This document shows positions 1 through 7,228 of a stretch of DNA of 64,000 bases, piece after piece. The first letter of the stretch is position 1, and each line of letters begins with the position of its first letter. Below the pieces are notes generated by a model that saw only the letters and a program-made list of their open reading frames with translations, did no database searches and was not told where the DNA came from. Position numbers and translations under genes: made by a program. Source of the stretch: JBFGCT01 sp963825565 (GTDB lineage Bacteria > Actinomycetota > Acidimicrobiia > Acidimicrobiales > Ilumatobacteraceae); contig CAWGTW010000001.1 in the NCBI GenBank assembly GCA_963825565.1, positions 1-64,000 of the forward strand, given 5' to 3'.

Positions 1-58
1 ACACGACCACTCCCAGCGCGACAAGTGCCGCCCCCGAAACCACTGGACTCTCGCGCAT
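1..58 (-). CDS. N-terminal end of an exported or membrane protein (partial)
   Basis: An ATG at 58 on the minus strand opens a frame reading MRESPVVSGAALVALGVVV before running off the window edge. A purine-rich ribosome binding site (GAAGGGGAAG) lies just upstream. A short polar start followed by a hydrophobic run is what a signal peptide or first membrane helix looks like. Nothing more can be said about its function. Confidence 0.45.
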   Translation of the reverse strand, partial: MRESPVVSGAALVALGVVV

Positions 59-119
59 CTCTTCCCCTTCGATCGGCAAACCCGGTCGACAGTAGGTCAG
101 GGCAGGACTACCAGCCGAG

Positions 120-179
120 ATGATCATCCTCGGGTTCGTCGTCATGGTCATGACCTGGCTCGTGGTGACCGCGTCGTGA
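120..179 (+). CDS. Possible 19-residue hydrophobic peptide
   Basis: An ATG opens a 19-codon frame, MIILGFVVMVMTWLVVTAS, almost entirely hydrophobic and long enough to span a membrane once. No clear ribosome binding site is visible. It lies between two minus-strand genes and may be chance. Confidence 0.2.
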   Translation: MIILGFVVMVMTWLVVTAS

Positions 180-201
180 GAACCGGGTTCGAGTCTCCTC
201 G

Positions 202-558
202 TCAGTCGGCGGCGGCCCAGGCGATGGCGTCGCTGCGGTGGTCGAGCCCGAAGACCTCGAACTTCCCAGGCATCATCCACCCGAACATGCCCAGTGCGTG
301 GCGCACCCAGTCGGTGTCGGTGACCACGGCGACCCGGTGCAGTTTGCGCATCTCTTCGACACCCATCTTGGCGTCCTGCCATGCGGCACCGGCGGTGTAG
401 CCGTCGAAGCGCTCCCCGAGGACATAGACGAATCGCACCGGACCGTCGATGGCGTCGATCGCGGGGTCGAGCGTCTGCTCGTAGTCGGCCGACGTGACCT
501 CACCAACAGCTTCGAAACCGATGAGTCCATCGGGGAGATCGGTGAGTGCTTCCAACAT
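202..558 (-). CDS. SpoIIAA-like (STAS-superfamily) protein
   Basis: This 118-residue protein has the alternating strand/helix pattern of the SpoIIAA-like family, a STAS relative often proposed to bind lipid or act as a small regulatory protein. It starts MLEALTDLPDGLIGFEAVGE, has a long central helix region (WQDAKMGVEEMRKLHRVAVV) and a hydrophobic C-terminal section. The start is fixed by a strong AGGAGG site directly upstream. Family assignment rests on overall pattern and length, as the family has no catalytic motif to check. It stands alone, divergent from the HNH gene to its right. Confidence 0.7.
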   Translation of the reverse strand: MLEALTDLPDGLIGFEAVGEVTSADYEQTLDPAIDAIDGPVRFVYVLGERFDGYTAGAAWQDAKMGVEEMRKLHRVAVVTDTDWVRHALGMFGWMMPGKFEVFGLDHRSDAIAWAAAD

Positions 559-688
559 GAGGTCCTCCTGAAGGTTCGCAACGGTGCCGTCAACGATCGT
601 AGGTCACCGCTCCGAGGTTCCCAGCGAGAACACACATTTGTTCGATTTTGACTTGTATTTCGTACGCACGTTTGCTAGCGTCTTACCC

Positions 689-2035
689 ATGTTCGCCGCG
701 CTGGTCGAAGAGCTTCAACAGCTCGACAACGACGGCGTCACCGAGCGTTTGCGCAACCTGGAGCTGGAGCGTCGGCGCATCGAGGCTGAGACCTCCGCGT
801 TGATCTCGCTCGCTCAGGCCCGGCGTGTGCCTCGCGACGACGGCCACCACGGCGTTGCTGGATGGCTACGTGCGAACCTGAACTGGTCGGGCGTCCAGGT
901 CGCCGGCGCGAAGAAGGTCGCCGGTCTGCTCGACCAGTACGAGGTCGTCGGCGACGCACTGCTCGCCGGCCTCGTCGGCACAGCGCAAGTTGCAGAATTG
1001 GCCCGGGCGGCGCGCAACCCGCGCTGCGGCAGCGAGATAGGCGACGTGCTGGACATCCTGCTCGAACACGGTGAACAGCTGCCCTTCGACGAGTTCCGGC
1101 GCGTTGTACGGCGCTGGGAATCGCTCGCCGACGAAGACGGCGCCGCACTCGACGACGAAGCCAACGAGGTCAACCGCACCGCAGCGCTGCACGAGCGCGA
1201 CGGCGCCATCGACCTCACCGCCAGCGGCGGCTCCGCGCTCACGACCGCCGAGATGCTGGGCATCTTCGAACGATTCGTCGAAGCCGAGTTCCGAAAGGAC
1301 GTCGCCGCCCGCACGGAGTTGCACGGGGCCGACGCACCCGCCTCACTGCTGCCCCGGACCGATGCTCAACGACGCTTCGACGCGCTTCACGAGATCTTCC
1401 GACTCGCCGTGTCCGCGCCCCCGGGAAGCCGGGCACCGGAGCCGATCGTCAACATACTCGTCGACCAGCACACCCACGAAGTTCTGCTGGCCCGACACCG
1501 CCTCATTCCGTTCCCCGACGACATCGACGCATCCGACCTCACCAAGATGCGCTGCGAGACCGACACCGGAATACCCATCCCGCCCGAGGCCGTGTTCCAG
1601 GCCACGATGCAGGGCTACGTCCGCAGGATCGTGGTCGACGACGACGGGGTCGTGTTGAACATGGGACGCAAGCGACGCCTGTTCACCGGCGGCGCCCGCA
1701 CCGCGGTGAAGCTCATGGAGTGCCACTGCGGTCACCTCGGCTGCACCGTCAGCTCGCACTACGCCGACGTCGACCACATCGACGAATGGGACCGCGACGG
1801 AGGATCCACCGACGTCGAGAACGGTCGACCACGGTGCAACGGCCACAACCGGGAGAAGACCCGACTCGGCCTCATCGACAAACGCACCCGCGGCGGTCGC
1901 ATCGTCACGTATCGGCGAGATGGCACCGCCATGCTCCCTGTCGGATGTCGACCACCCGACGACGACGAACCCGACGAACCGAACGATTCCGGTTTGGCCC
2001 GTCTGGCCCGCGAACTCCGACCGCTGCTCGAGTAG
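689..2035 (+). CDS. DUF222 / HNH endonuclease domain protein (13E12-repeat family type)
   Basis: A 448-residue protein. The N-terminal two thirds is the helical DUF222 region (from MFAALVEELQQLD onward). The last ~120 residues carry an HNH nuclease module with a Cys pair (CHCGHLGC), then DHIDEW and RCNGHNREK, which supply the His and Asn metal and catalytic positions. Such proteins are numerous in actinobacterial genomes; nuclease activity is expected but their role is unsettled. No Shine-Dalgarno sequence precedes the ATG, and a TAGCGT at 676-681 would place transcription start almost on it, so a leaderless message is possible. The C-terminal tail is Asp/Glu/Pro rich. Confidence 0.85.
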   Translation: MFAALVEELQQLDNDGVTERLRNLELERRRIEAETSALISLAQARRVPRDDGHHGVAGWLRANLNWSGVQVAGAKKVAGLLDQYEVVGDALLAGLVGTAQVAELARAARNPRCGSEIGDVLDILLEHGEQLPFDEFRRVVRRWESLADEDGAALDDEANEVNRTAALHERDGAIDLTASGGSALTTAEMLGIFERFVEAEFRKDVAARTELHGADAPASLLPRTDAQRRFDALHEIFRLAVSAPPGSRAPEPIVNILVDQHTHEVLLARHRLIPFPDDIDASDLTKMRCETDTGIPIPPEAVFQATMQGYVRRIVVDDDGVVLNMGRKRRLFTGGARTAVKLMECHCGHLGCTVSSHYADVDHIDEWDRDGGSTDVENGRPRCNGHNREKTRLGLIDKRTRGGRIVTYRRDGTAMLPVGCRPPDDDEPDEPNDSGLARLARELRPLLE

Positions 2036-2057
2036 CGAAACGGGGTGTCACGGCCGC

Positions 2058-2444
2058 TCACCGGTTGAGTCGGCGGAAGAACTTCCTCTGCATGGAGTAG
2101 AGGCCGGGGAACTCGCCGTAGAGCCGGTCGTAGGTGGCCCGGTTCGACGGGTCCGGGCGAAAGGTGCGCTGCACCGCCACGAGTTCGCGAAGTTCGTCCG
2201 CCCTCACCCGACCCAGCGCCATCCCTGCGCTCAGGGCCGCACCGCGCAACCCGCAGTAGAGCGGGTCGGCCACCTGTTCGATGGTGCGGTCCATGGTGTC
2301 GGCGTGAATCTGGCACCACACGTCGGACTGCGCGCCTCCACCGATGATGCGGATGTTGTCGAGGCGCCCGCCGACGAACTTCTCGACGGCAGCCAGGAGC
2401 CACACGTTGTTGTAGGCCACCCCTTCCATGACCGCTCGAATCAC
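2058..2444 (-). pseudogene. C-terminal remnant of an FGGY-family sugar kinase (xylulokinase-like)
   Basis: The 128 residues match only the C-terminal ATPase half of FGGY carbohydrate kinases. The family signature IIGGGAQSDVWCQIHADTMD and the preceding VMEGVAYNN helix are present. The N-terminal half, with the sugar-binding site and phosphate loop, is missing, since a full kinase has about 480-520 residues. Upstream sequence contains an inverted partial copy of the VMEG segment (2605-2622), so the break probably came from a local rearrangement. A functional product is not expected. Confidence 0.8.
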
Positions 2445-2622
2445 GGGTAGAGGGCATCCAGCAAGGCATCGCCATCGGACATACGCGAAACTTACGCCTC
2501 GACGGCTGTCCAGCAGCGGGTCGTCGGCCGCCCCGAATCGCCGACATCGCGGTGCCTCGGATCGGGTGACGCTACGTCTGGCTCACCTCCCCGACGATGT
2601 GGTGCGATCGGTCATGGAAGGG
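2421..2622. repeat. 18-bp inverted repeat flanking the kinase breakpoint
   Basis: CCCTTCCATGACCGCTCG at 2421-2438 recurs inverted, with one mismatch, at 2605-2622. Both copies encode the VMEG segment of an FGGY kinase, once on each strand, so this is probably a scar of inverted duplication rather than a regulatory site. The rest of 2445-2690 holds no gene I can support. Confidence 0.5.
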
Positions 2623-2690
2623 CTACAAAAATCGCCACCGCCATTGCAACGCACGCGCCTTGTCGCTGGGGCCCAACGTCCGCTGTGACG

Positions 2691-3293
2691 TCAGTCGGGG
2701 TGTTCGACTGCTCGGGTTTGCCACTCGCCGTATGCCTGTTGTTTGAACGCGTCGCTCAGTGTCGATTCCTGGACTTCGTCGATGAGGTCGTCAAGATCCT
2801 CGATGTCCTGGTGCTCGGGGCGCATCGGCGATTTCACGTTGCGTGTCACCACGACCGGGGCGAGCGCGTCGACGCCGGTGGCGGCGGCGTGGAGCCGCAC
2901 GAACCAGGGCAATGCGAGTTCGGGCCAGGCGAAGCCGACGACGTCGACGATGCGGGCTTTCTCGACGAGGTGGGTCATGTCGGGGATTGCCCACCACGCC
3001 GGCCAGTCCAATCCGACGCGGGCGAACTCGCGCTCGATGTCGGTGCCTCTCGGGAACCGGACCTGCGTGGACCACAAGAATGCGCCGCCCTCAACCGGTG
3101 AGGGGTCGACGGTCACCGTGATGCCGTCGCCGCTGTTGAACATCTTGGCGAAGCGTGACGGTTCTTTGGCGGAGAACTCGAGCGTCGTCACCTGATACGA
3201 CACCGACGCCGACTCGGGAATCGGCTCCGCGAGCGCGATGGCGGCCTCGACGTTCGCCGCGGTGATCTTCACGGGAGCAGCACTCTTGGACAT
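2691..3293 (-). CDS. Hypothetical protein, 200 residues
   Basis: I do not recognise this protein. It is a soluble-looking alpha/beta sequence beginning MSKSAAPVKITAANVEAAIA, with an aromatic stretch (WPAWWAIPDMTHLVEKARIV) and an acidic C-terminal helix region. The start at 3293 is preferred over an in-frame upstream start because the first 12 residues of the longer form look non-protein-like. It is followed upstream by a membrane protein gene on the same strand, and the two could share a transcript. Confidence 0.6.
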   Translation of the reverse strand: MSKSAAPVKITAANVEAAIALAEPIPESASVSYQVTTLEFSAKEPSRFAKMFNSGDGITVTVDPSPVEGGAFLWSTQVRFPRGTDIEREFARVGLDWPAWWAIPDMTHLVEKARIVDVVGFAWPELALPWFVRLHAAATGVDALAPVVVTRNVKSPMRPEHQDIEDLDDLIDEVQESTLSDAFKQQAYGEWQTRAVEHPD

Positions 3294-3336
3294 CGCCGAA
3301 AATGTATGTCGACGACCGGCGACGATCAATGCCCGA

Positions 3337-4185
3337 TCAGGCCGTCAGCCAGCGCCGAATCACGTCGGGGCCGCCGGTGGTCGTGCCGACGCCACGGGTG
3401 CCATACGGCAGGCGGAGCCGGGTGCGGGAACCGTTGGCCAAGGCAATGGTGATCACGTCGTCGTAGGCGTTGATCTGGCGAGCGGTGCCGTCGGGTTTCA
3501 CACTGCGCATCGACACCGCAGCAATGTCGGCCGAGCCCAGTGCGCGGGAGTCGCCGTGGGCGGCGCCGTTGATGTCGACGGGTTGGAGCAGCAGTCGGTC
3601 GCCGGCCAGCAGCACCACTACGGGGATATCACGCGGCAGCCCGAGGACGATGCCGACGGCGCGTCCGTCGACCGGTTGTCCCGGAGCGGCCCGCTTGGCG
3701 AGTTGATCGAGTGTCGTGCGAATCGCAGGGCCGGCATCGGTGGTCCACAGCGGGTATCCGGGGTGGTCCTCGGCGTATGCAGGCGCGACGAGGCGGTGCG
3801 ATGTCGGCAGGTCTCGCGCGTCGCAGATCAAGTTGCCGATCCACCATGTGGCCGCGCCCACGCTTGCACTCACGATCGTGAGGCCGACCGCCAGAACCAC
3901 TGATGCGATCGCGATCTCCCCATAGAGCAGCGATGAGATCGCCAACGTCATGGCCGCCACGATCCCCGCTCCGGCCGCGACGACCACCACGTCGTCGCGT
4001 TCGCGCCCGAACCAGCCCGCCACGACACCGACGCCGGCGAGCATCACCACGATCGACAGACCAGCGACGATGAACACCGCCTCATTCGGGCTCTCGGCGC
4101 CGGACCACGAATGGACCAGCACCCCGACCGCAGTCCCGATCAGGCCGACCACCGCTCCGATCGTCAGCAGTGTCCGAAACCGCAT
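3337..4185 (-). CDS. Membrane protein with four N-terminal helices and a soluble C-terminal domain
   Basis: 282 residues. The first ~125 residues contain about four hydrophobic segments, in order LLTIGAVVGLIGTAVGVLV, AVFIVAGLSIVVMLAGVGVV, a VVVAAGAGIVAAMTLAI stretch and an IASVVLAVGLTIVSASVG stretch. The remainder is a soluble domain with beta-rich character, ending DVIRRWLTA. No catalytic motif is visible, and a signalling or envelope role would be guesswork. It runs in the same direction as the hypothetical gene downstream, 43 bp away. Confidence 0.7.
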   Translation of the reverse strand: MRFRTLLTIGAVVGLIGTAVGVLVHSWSGAESPNEAVFIVAGLSIVVMLAGVGVVAGWFGRERDDVVVVAAGAGIVAAMTLAISSLLYGEIAIASVVLAVGLTIVSASVGAATWWIGNLICDARDLPTSHRLVAPAYAEDHPGYPLWTTDAGPAIRTTLDQLAKRAAPGQPVDGRAVGIVLGLPRDIPVVVLLAGDRLLLQPVDINGAAHGDSRALGSADIAAVSMRSVKPDGTARQINAYDDVITIALANGSRTRLRLPYGTRGVGTTTGGPDVIRRWLTA

Positions 4186-4218
4186 CGGCGAAGTCTGCCA
4201 AACCCGGTGCCACCGGAT

Positions 4219-4641
4219 TCACGTCGAAGACATCACCGTCACCCGATACGCGATGGTCATCGTGAGGTCACCACCGAACAACCGTCCCTGCACATAGGGC
4301 CACCCGACACCGGGCTGGTCCTCGCCGGGGACCAGGGTGCCGAGCACCTCGACGATGCCGTACCGGAAGGTGTTCTCCGCACCGGTCGAGATCGGCATCC
4401 GGGCCACCCACGCCTCCGCCACCACGACAGACCCCTCGATCGGGAGTGGGAGCGGATCGGCCACGTAGAAACCCACTGGCGTCCCGTCCGGGTCGCTCGA
4501 CACGACACGGAACCGACGGCCACTGTCCGGCGGCACCACCTCGACGGATCCCGTGAACACCGTCATCCGACGTGGCGTTCCATCGGTGGCCGTCACCTCG
4601 TACTGGAGCATCGGTTGGGCAGCTGTCGCAACGACCTGCAT
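4219..4641 (-). CDS. Hypothetical beta-rich protein, 140 residues
   Basis: The likely start gives MQVVATAAQPMLQYEVTATD. The longer in-frame form adds a Cys/Arg-rich leader that looks untranslated. The sequence alternates short strands and Gly/Pro turns (GTLVPGEDQPGVGWPYVQGR), consistent with a small beta-barrel or sandwich fold. No family recognised. It precedes the membrane protein gene on the same strand by 33 bp. Confidence 0.55.
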   Translation of the reverse strand: MQVVATAAQPMLQYEVTATDGTPRRMTVFTGSVEVVPPDSGRRFRVVSSDPDGTPVGFYVADPLPLPIEGSVVVAEAWVARMPISTGAENTFRYGIVEVLGTLVPGEDQPGVGWPYVQGRLFGGDLTMTIAYRVTVMSST

Positions 4642-4874
4642 CCCGCAGATGCTACGACCCACACCCAATCCGGACCGCCAGCAGCGGAGGCCGTCGCACA
4701 CGTGTCACCGACGACATGCACTACACCCGTGGCAGCGACGCGCACGAGCAACTTTTCGACCGGCGCGTCGACCCGCACGAAACCGAGGAGCGCGCCGCCT
4801 CCGACTGACGCCGGCTCATCGCTTCCGGCGGCATCCTGATCGTCGAGGCGTGAGCCGCTCCGCCTCGCCGTCGG

Positions 4875-5450
4875 TCAACGGTTGTCGGCGAAGTGCTCTC
4901 GCATGATCGGTGCGCCGTTCGCAGGCATGTCGACGACGGCGATGTCGGGCATGCGGATCGATTGCCAGTAGGAGAATGCGCGTTCGGAATCGATCGCGGC
5001 AAGCTCCATCAACAGCGATGTCAGTGCCCGCCCCCCACTGCACACGACGATGTCAACGTCGGGACTGGCACTCGAGATTGACCTCACTCCGGCAAGGAAT
5101 CGAAGGGCCGCCTCCCGTGATGGCTCCCAACCAGCGGCTGGTGAAGATGTGGGCGACGCGAAGAGGCGACTGACGCTGGAGAGGAACTCCGCGTGTGGCA
5201 GCCAAGAAGCGTCAGTTTCACGAAACGCATCATGGATGACGATGTCGACGCCGAGCCTCACGGCTGTCGGGCGCAATGTCTCCACCATCTTCGGTTCTGG
5301 TCCAGCCGCCAGGACTGTGGCGGTGGCAAGCCACGGCGACGAGACGAGTTCGGCGGCTTGGCGGTGGCCGTCTGCGGTGAGCCCCCACGTCGTGGGAGGC
5401 GTGGCGGCGTCGACTGCGGATCGGCAGTGCCGAACGAGGACCACGCGCAC
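4875..5450 (-). CDS. Histidine phosphatase superfamily protein with an altered second catalytic site
   Basis: 191 residues starting from a GTG: VRVVLVRHCRSAV, where R7-H8 is the phosphohistidine motif of the superfamily. The fold continues as expected (GLTADGHRQAAELV, then FRETDASW). The second catalytic histidine, normally in a VSHG-type segment near the C-terminus, is replaced: the segment here reads DIVVCSGGRALTSLL. The protein may therefore be inactive, slow, or a binding protein. The start overlaps the end of the preceding Nudix frame, in a different reading frame. Confidence 0.7.
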   Translation of the reverse strand: MRVVLVRHCRSAVDAATPPTTWGLTADGHRQAAELVSSPWLATATVLAAGPEPKMVETLRPTAVRLGVDIVIHDAFRETDASWLPHAEFLSSVSRLFASPTSSPAAGWEPSREAALRFLAGVRSISSASPDVDIVVCSGGRALTSLLMELAAIDSERAFSYWQSIRMPDIAVVDMPANGAPIMREHFADNR

Positions 5451-5838
5451 ACCCGCAGAGTACGGCGTCGAGCAACTCGTCGAGGCTCCACCACCGATGC
5501 TGCACGATCGACTGCCGTTCGATGTCGTCCCAGCCGTCCGAGCTCACATCGAATCGGGTGGTCTTCACGATGAAGTACGCCTCGTCGGCACGCCAACGCC
5601 GACCATTGAACTGGAAGTCGAACTCGCGACGCAGCACGATCGGGCCCGGGTCGTCGATCACGTATCCGGTTTCCTCGTACACCTCTCGCACCGCTGCCTC
5701 CTCGAACGACTCGGCCGCATCGAGTCCACCTCCGGGAAGGAAGCGGACCCGTTCAAGCGTCAGGCGGAGCGACGGGCAGGAGGGACGGTCAGTCCGATTG
5801 CTGGGACGACCAGTGTGTTGGCTGCCGGTGGCGGCCAT
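5230..5838 (-). CDS. Nudix hydrolase with degraded ends
   Basis: A perfect Nudix box is visible around codons 38-60, with GGGLDAAESFEEAAVREVYE followed by ETGY, then DFQFNGRRWRADEAYFIVK and RWWSLDELLDAV. This is the diphosphate-hydrolase core that acts on nucleoside diphosphates linked to another group. The N-terminal strands expected before the box are missing or out of frame. After about codon 128 (5455) the frame runs antisense-like through the histidine phosphatase gene, so the real C-terminus is probably near 5450. In mycobacterial MutT1 a Nudix and a histidine phosphatase domain are fused; here they abut out of frame, which may be a broken fusion. Confidence 0.55.
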   Translation of the reverse strand: MAATGSQHTGRPSNRTDRPSCPSLRLTLERVRFLPGGGLDAAESFEEAAVREVYEETGYVIDDPGPIVLRREFDFQFNGRRWRADEAYFIVKTTRFDVSSDGWDDIERQSIVQHRWWSLDELLDAVLCGCARGPRSALPIRSRRRHASHDVGAHRRRPPPSRRTRLVAVACHRHSPGGWTRTEDGGDIAPDSREARRRHRHP

Positions 5839-6062
5839 GCCGATGCATTGGTCACGTGACCTGCGGCCTTCGAGATCAGCGTGGCGAGTTCCTCGATGTC
5901 GGTGATGCGGACGGGTGTCGCGGCGTCGCAGTGGTCGCCGTCCCAGTGGGAGAACACGATGAGTTCACGCGATGCGTGCCACGTGACGCGGAGGAACTCA
6001 TCGGACCCGAGTGCTTGGGGCACCAGGACGCGGTGTCGCTCGTTGTTCCCCTTGATCCCCAT
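5760..6062 (-). CDS. Small hypothetical protein, 100 residues
   Basis: Starts MGIKGNNERHRVLVPQALGS, then VTWHASRELIVFSHWDGDHC and a helical segment ITDIEELATLISKAAGHV. It has the look of small actinobacterial accessory proteins that combine a short beta-sheet with one helix; I cannot name the family. A longer frame extends upstream through the tRNA fragment at 6161-6204, which argues against using an earlier start. Its 3' end overlaps the Nudix frame. Confidence 0.5.
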   Translation of the reverse strand: MGIKGNNERHRVLVPQALGSDEFLRVTWHASRELIVFSHWDGDHCDAATPVRITDIEELATLISKAAGHVTNASAWPPPAANTLVVPAIGLTVPPARRSA

Positions 6063-6160
6063 TGCGACCACATTCGTCGCTGGCCAACCGCCCGTCAACC
6101 TCGTGCACGATGTCTTGGTCATCCGGTCAACGCTCGATGCCGAGATGCCGAGGTCAGACC

Positions 6161-6204
6161 TGGTGGAGACGATGGGAATCGAACCCACGACCCCCTGCTT
6201 GCAA
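6161..6204 (-). other. 3' fragment of tRNA-Ala(TGC): attachment-site scar
   Basis: Read on the minus strand this is the 3' part of a tRNA-Ala from the anticodon loop onward: TTGCAAGCAGGGGG, the T-arm (GTGGGTTCGATTCCCAT) and the acceptor strand CGTCTCCACCA. The 5' half, with D-arm and 5' anticodon stem, is absent and replaced by unrelated sequence (CGGAT), so it cannot fold as a tRNA. Tyrosine integrases typically recombine in this part of a tRNA gene and leave such a fragment at one end of the inserted element. The orientation puts the element to the right (above 6205) and chromosome to the left. Confidence 0.8.
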
Positions 6205-6336
6205 ATCCGAAAAATGGCGATATCAGCGAGTTTCGGCTCGTACCGGATCGTGTCGGATTGTGCCATCTAGCAGGGATGATGTGTGGACAGGCTGACACTG
6301 CTCGGACAGGGCGACACAGCCCGGTGCACCTCGGAT

Positions 6337-6436
6337 TGATACATCTCTGATACATCGACCGCCTCCTGCAGAAGTAGTCAGGAGACACCTGCCCGATTCT
6401 CGACCGATTTCGACCGATGTATCGGCCCATGTATCA
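6337..6436. repeat. Doubled TGATACAT motif, repeated as an inverted pair
   Basis: TGATACAT occurs at 6337-6344 and 6348-6355. The complementary form follows as GATGTATC at 6416-6423 and ATGTATCA at 6429-6436. The arrangement, two direct copies facing two inverted copies about 60 bp apart, lies 130 bp inside the tRNA-Ala scar. A similar layout with a different motif sits beside the tRNA-Pro scar at 34610-34692. Integrase arm-type sites or an operator are the likely explanations. The stretch 6437-6654 shows no gene I can support. Confidence 0.55.
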
Positions 6437-6654
6437 GACGGCCGCTGCTGACGACGCCGTGCCTGAATCCTCAGGGCCACCTGGCGGCATCGTTCCGGGC
6501 GAAGATCGCGAGATTATGCGGTGGGCAGAACAGGCTCGGAGGCCGCACAGTTCGCCGGTTCCGTGGCGCGGATGGGAGTTCTCCGAGTCGCGGTTACCGG
6601 GTGCCTTTGAGTCGGCGGTAGCGAACATCCGTACGTGGTGGAGGTCGATTCATT

Positions 6655-7215
6655 CTGTGACCGCTCGTCGTTGTCGATTCCGTATCGGGCGTCGATGGCG
6701 CTCCCGTGCGCGGAAGCTCAGTGGCGCGATGAGGAGCACTCCGGGGCCCGTCGAGACGGTCGCTGATGCCGTGCTCGCGCAGTGCCAGCCAGTAAGTCGC
6801 AGTGTTGACCGCGACGACCCGCTGTCCATGGCGCACCTCCGGAGCGTCAACGAACCCGCACAGACCAGAACTGGTGCCGACCTGCGCCAGTGCTTCGACA
6901 TCGGGCAAATCGACACGAGCGAACGCGTCGCGGACGTCCGCCTCTCTGATGCGCGCCGTGTACGTCCGACCCTTCTGCGCACTCGCGAAGCGGGCCTCGC
7001 TCACCACGAGATCCCGTGTGCAGCGAAGTGGGGCGTCACATTGACGTTCGCCGCCGGCAGGAAAGGCGTGACCGGACCGATCCGCTGCGCGCCGAGCGCT
7101 CTCAACGCCTCGGAGACCGCGTCGGACGCCATCGTCACCGGGAGCCCCGTCCTGTCCTCGACGAAGCTTCGCAGCTGCGCCGCCGCCGTGACGCCGTCGG
7201 CCAGGCATCGGTGAT
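6655..7215 (-). pseudogene. Remnant of an Asp/Glu racemase superfamily enzyme (maleate isomerase / arylmalonate decarboxylase type)
   Basis: Two minus-strand frames join into one recognisable protein. The first gives DGVTAAAQLRSFVEDRTGLP, then ASDAVSEALRALGAQ and GPVTPFLPAANVNVTPHFAA. A frame change near 7010 then leads to VVSEARFASAQKG, VDLPDVEALAQVGTSSGLC and RVVAVNTATYWLALREHGIS. The family's N-terminal ~80 residues, including the first catalytic cysteine, are missing. With truncation plus frameshift the gene is dead as sequenced. It abuts the 3' end of the acyl-CoA ligase gene, which may once have shared its operon. Confidence 0.7.
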
Positions 7216-7228
7216 CCTCGTCGGCGAC

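Noticed and set aside
689..2035. A homing endonuclease inside an intron or intein
   Set aside because: The DUF222/HNH gene is free-standing, not nested in another gene, and has no intron features.
6161..6204. A working tRNA-Ala gene
   Set aside because: No D-arm or 5' anticodon stem can be formed; only the 3' part exists.
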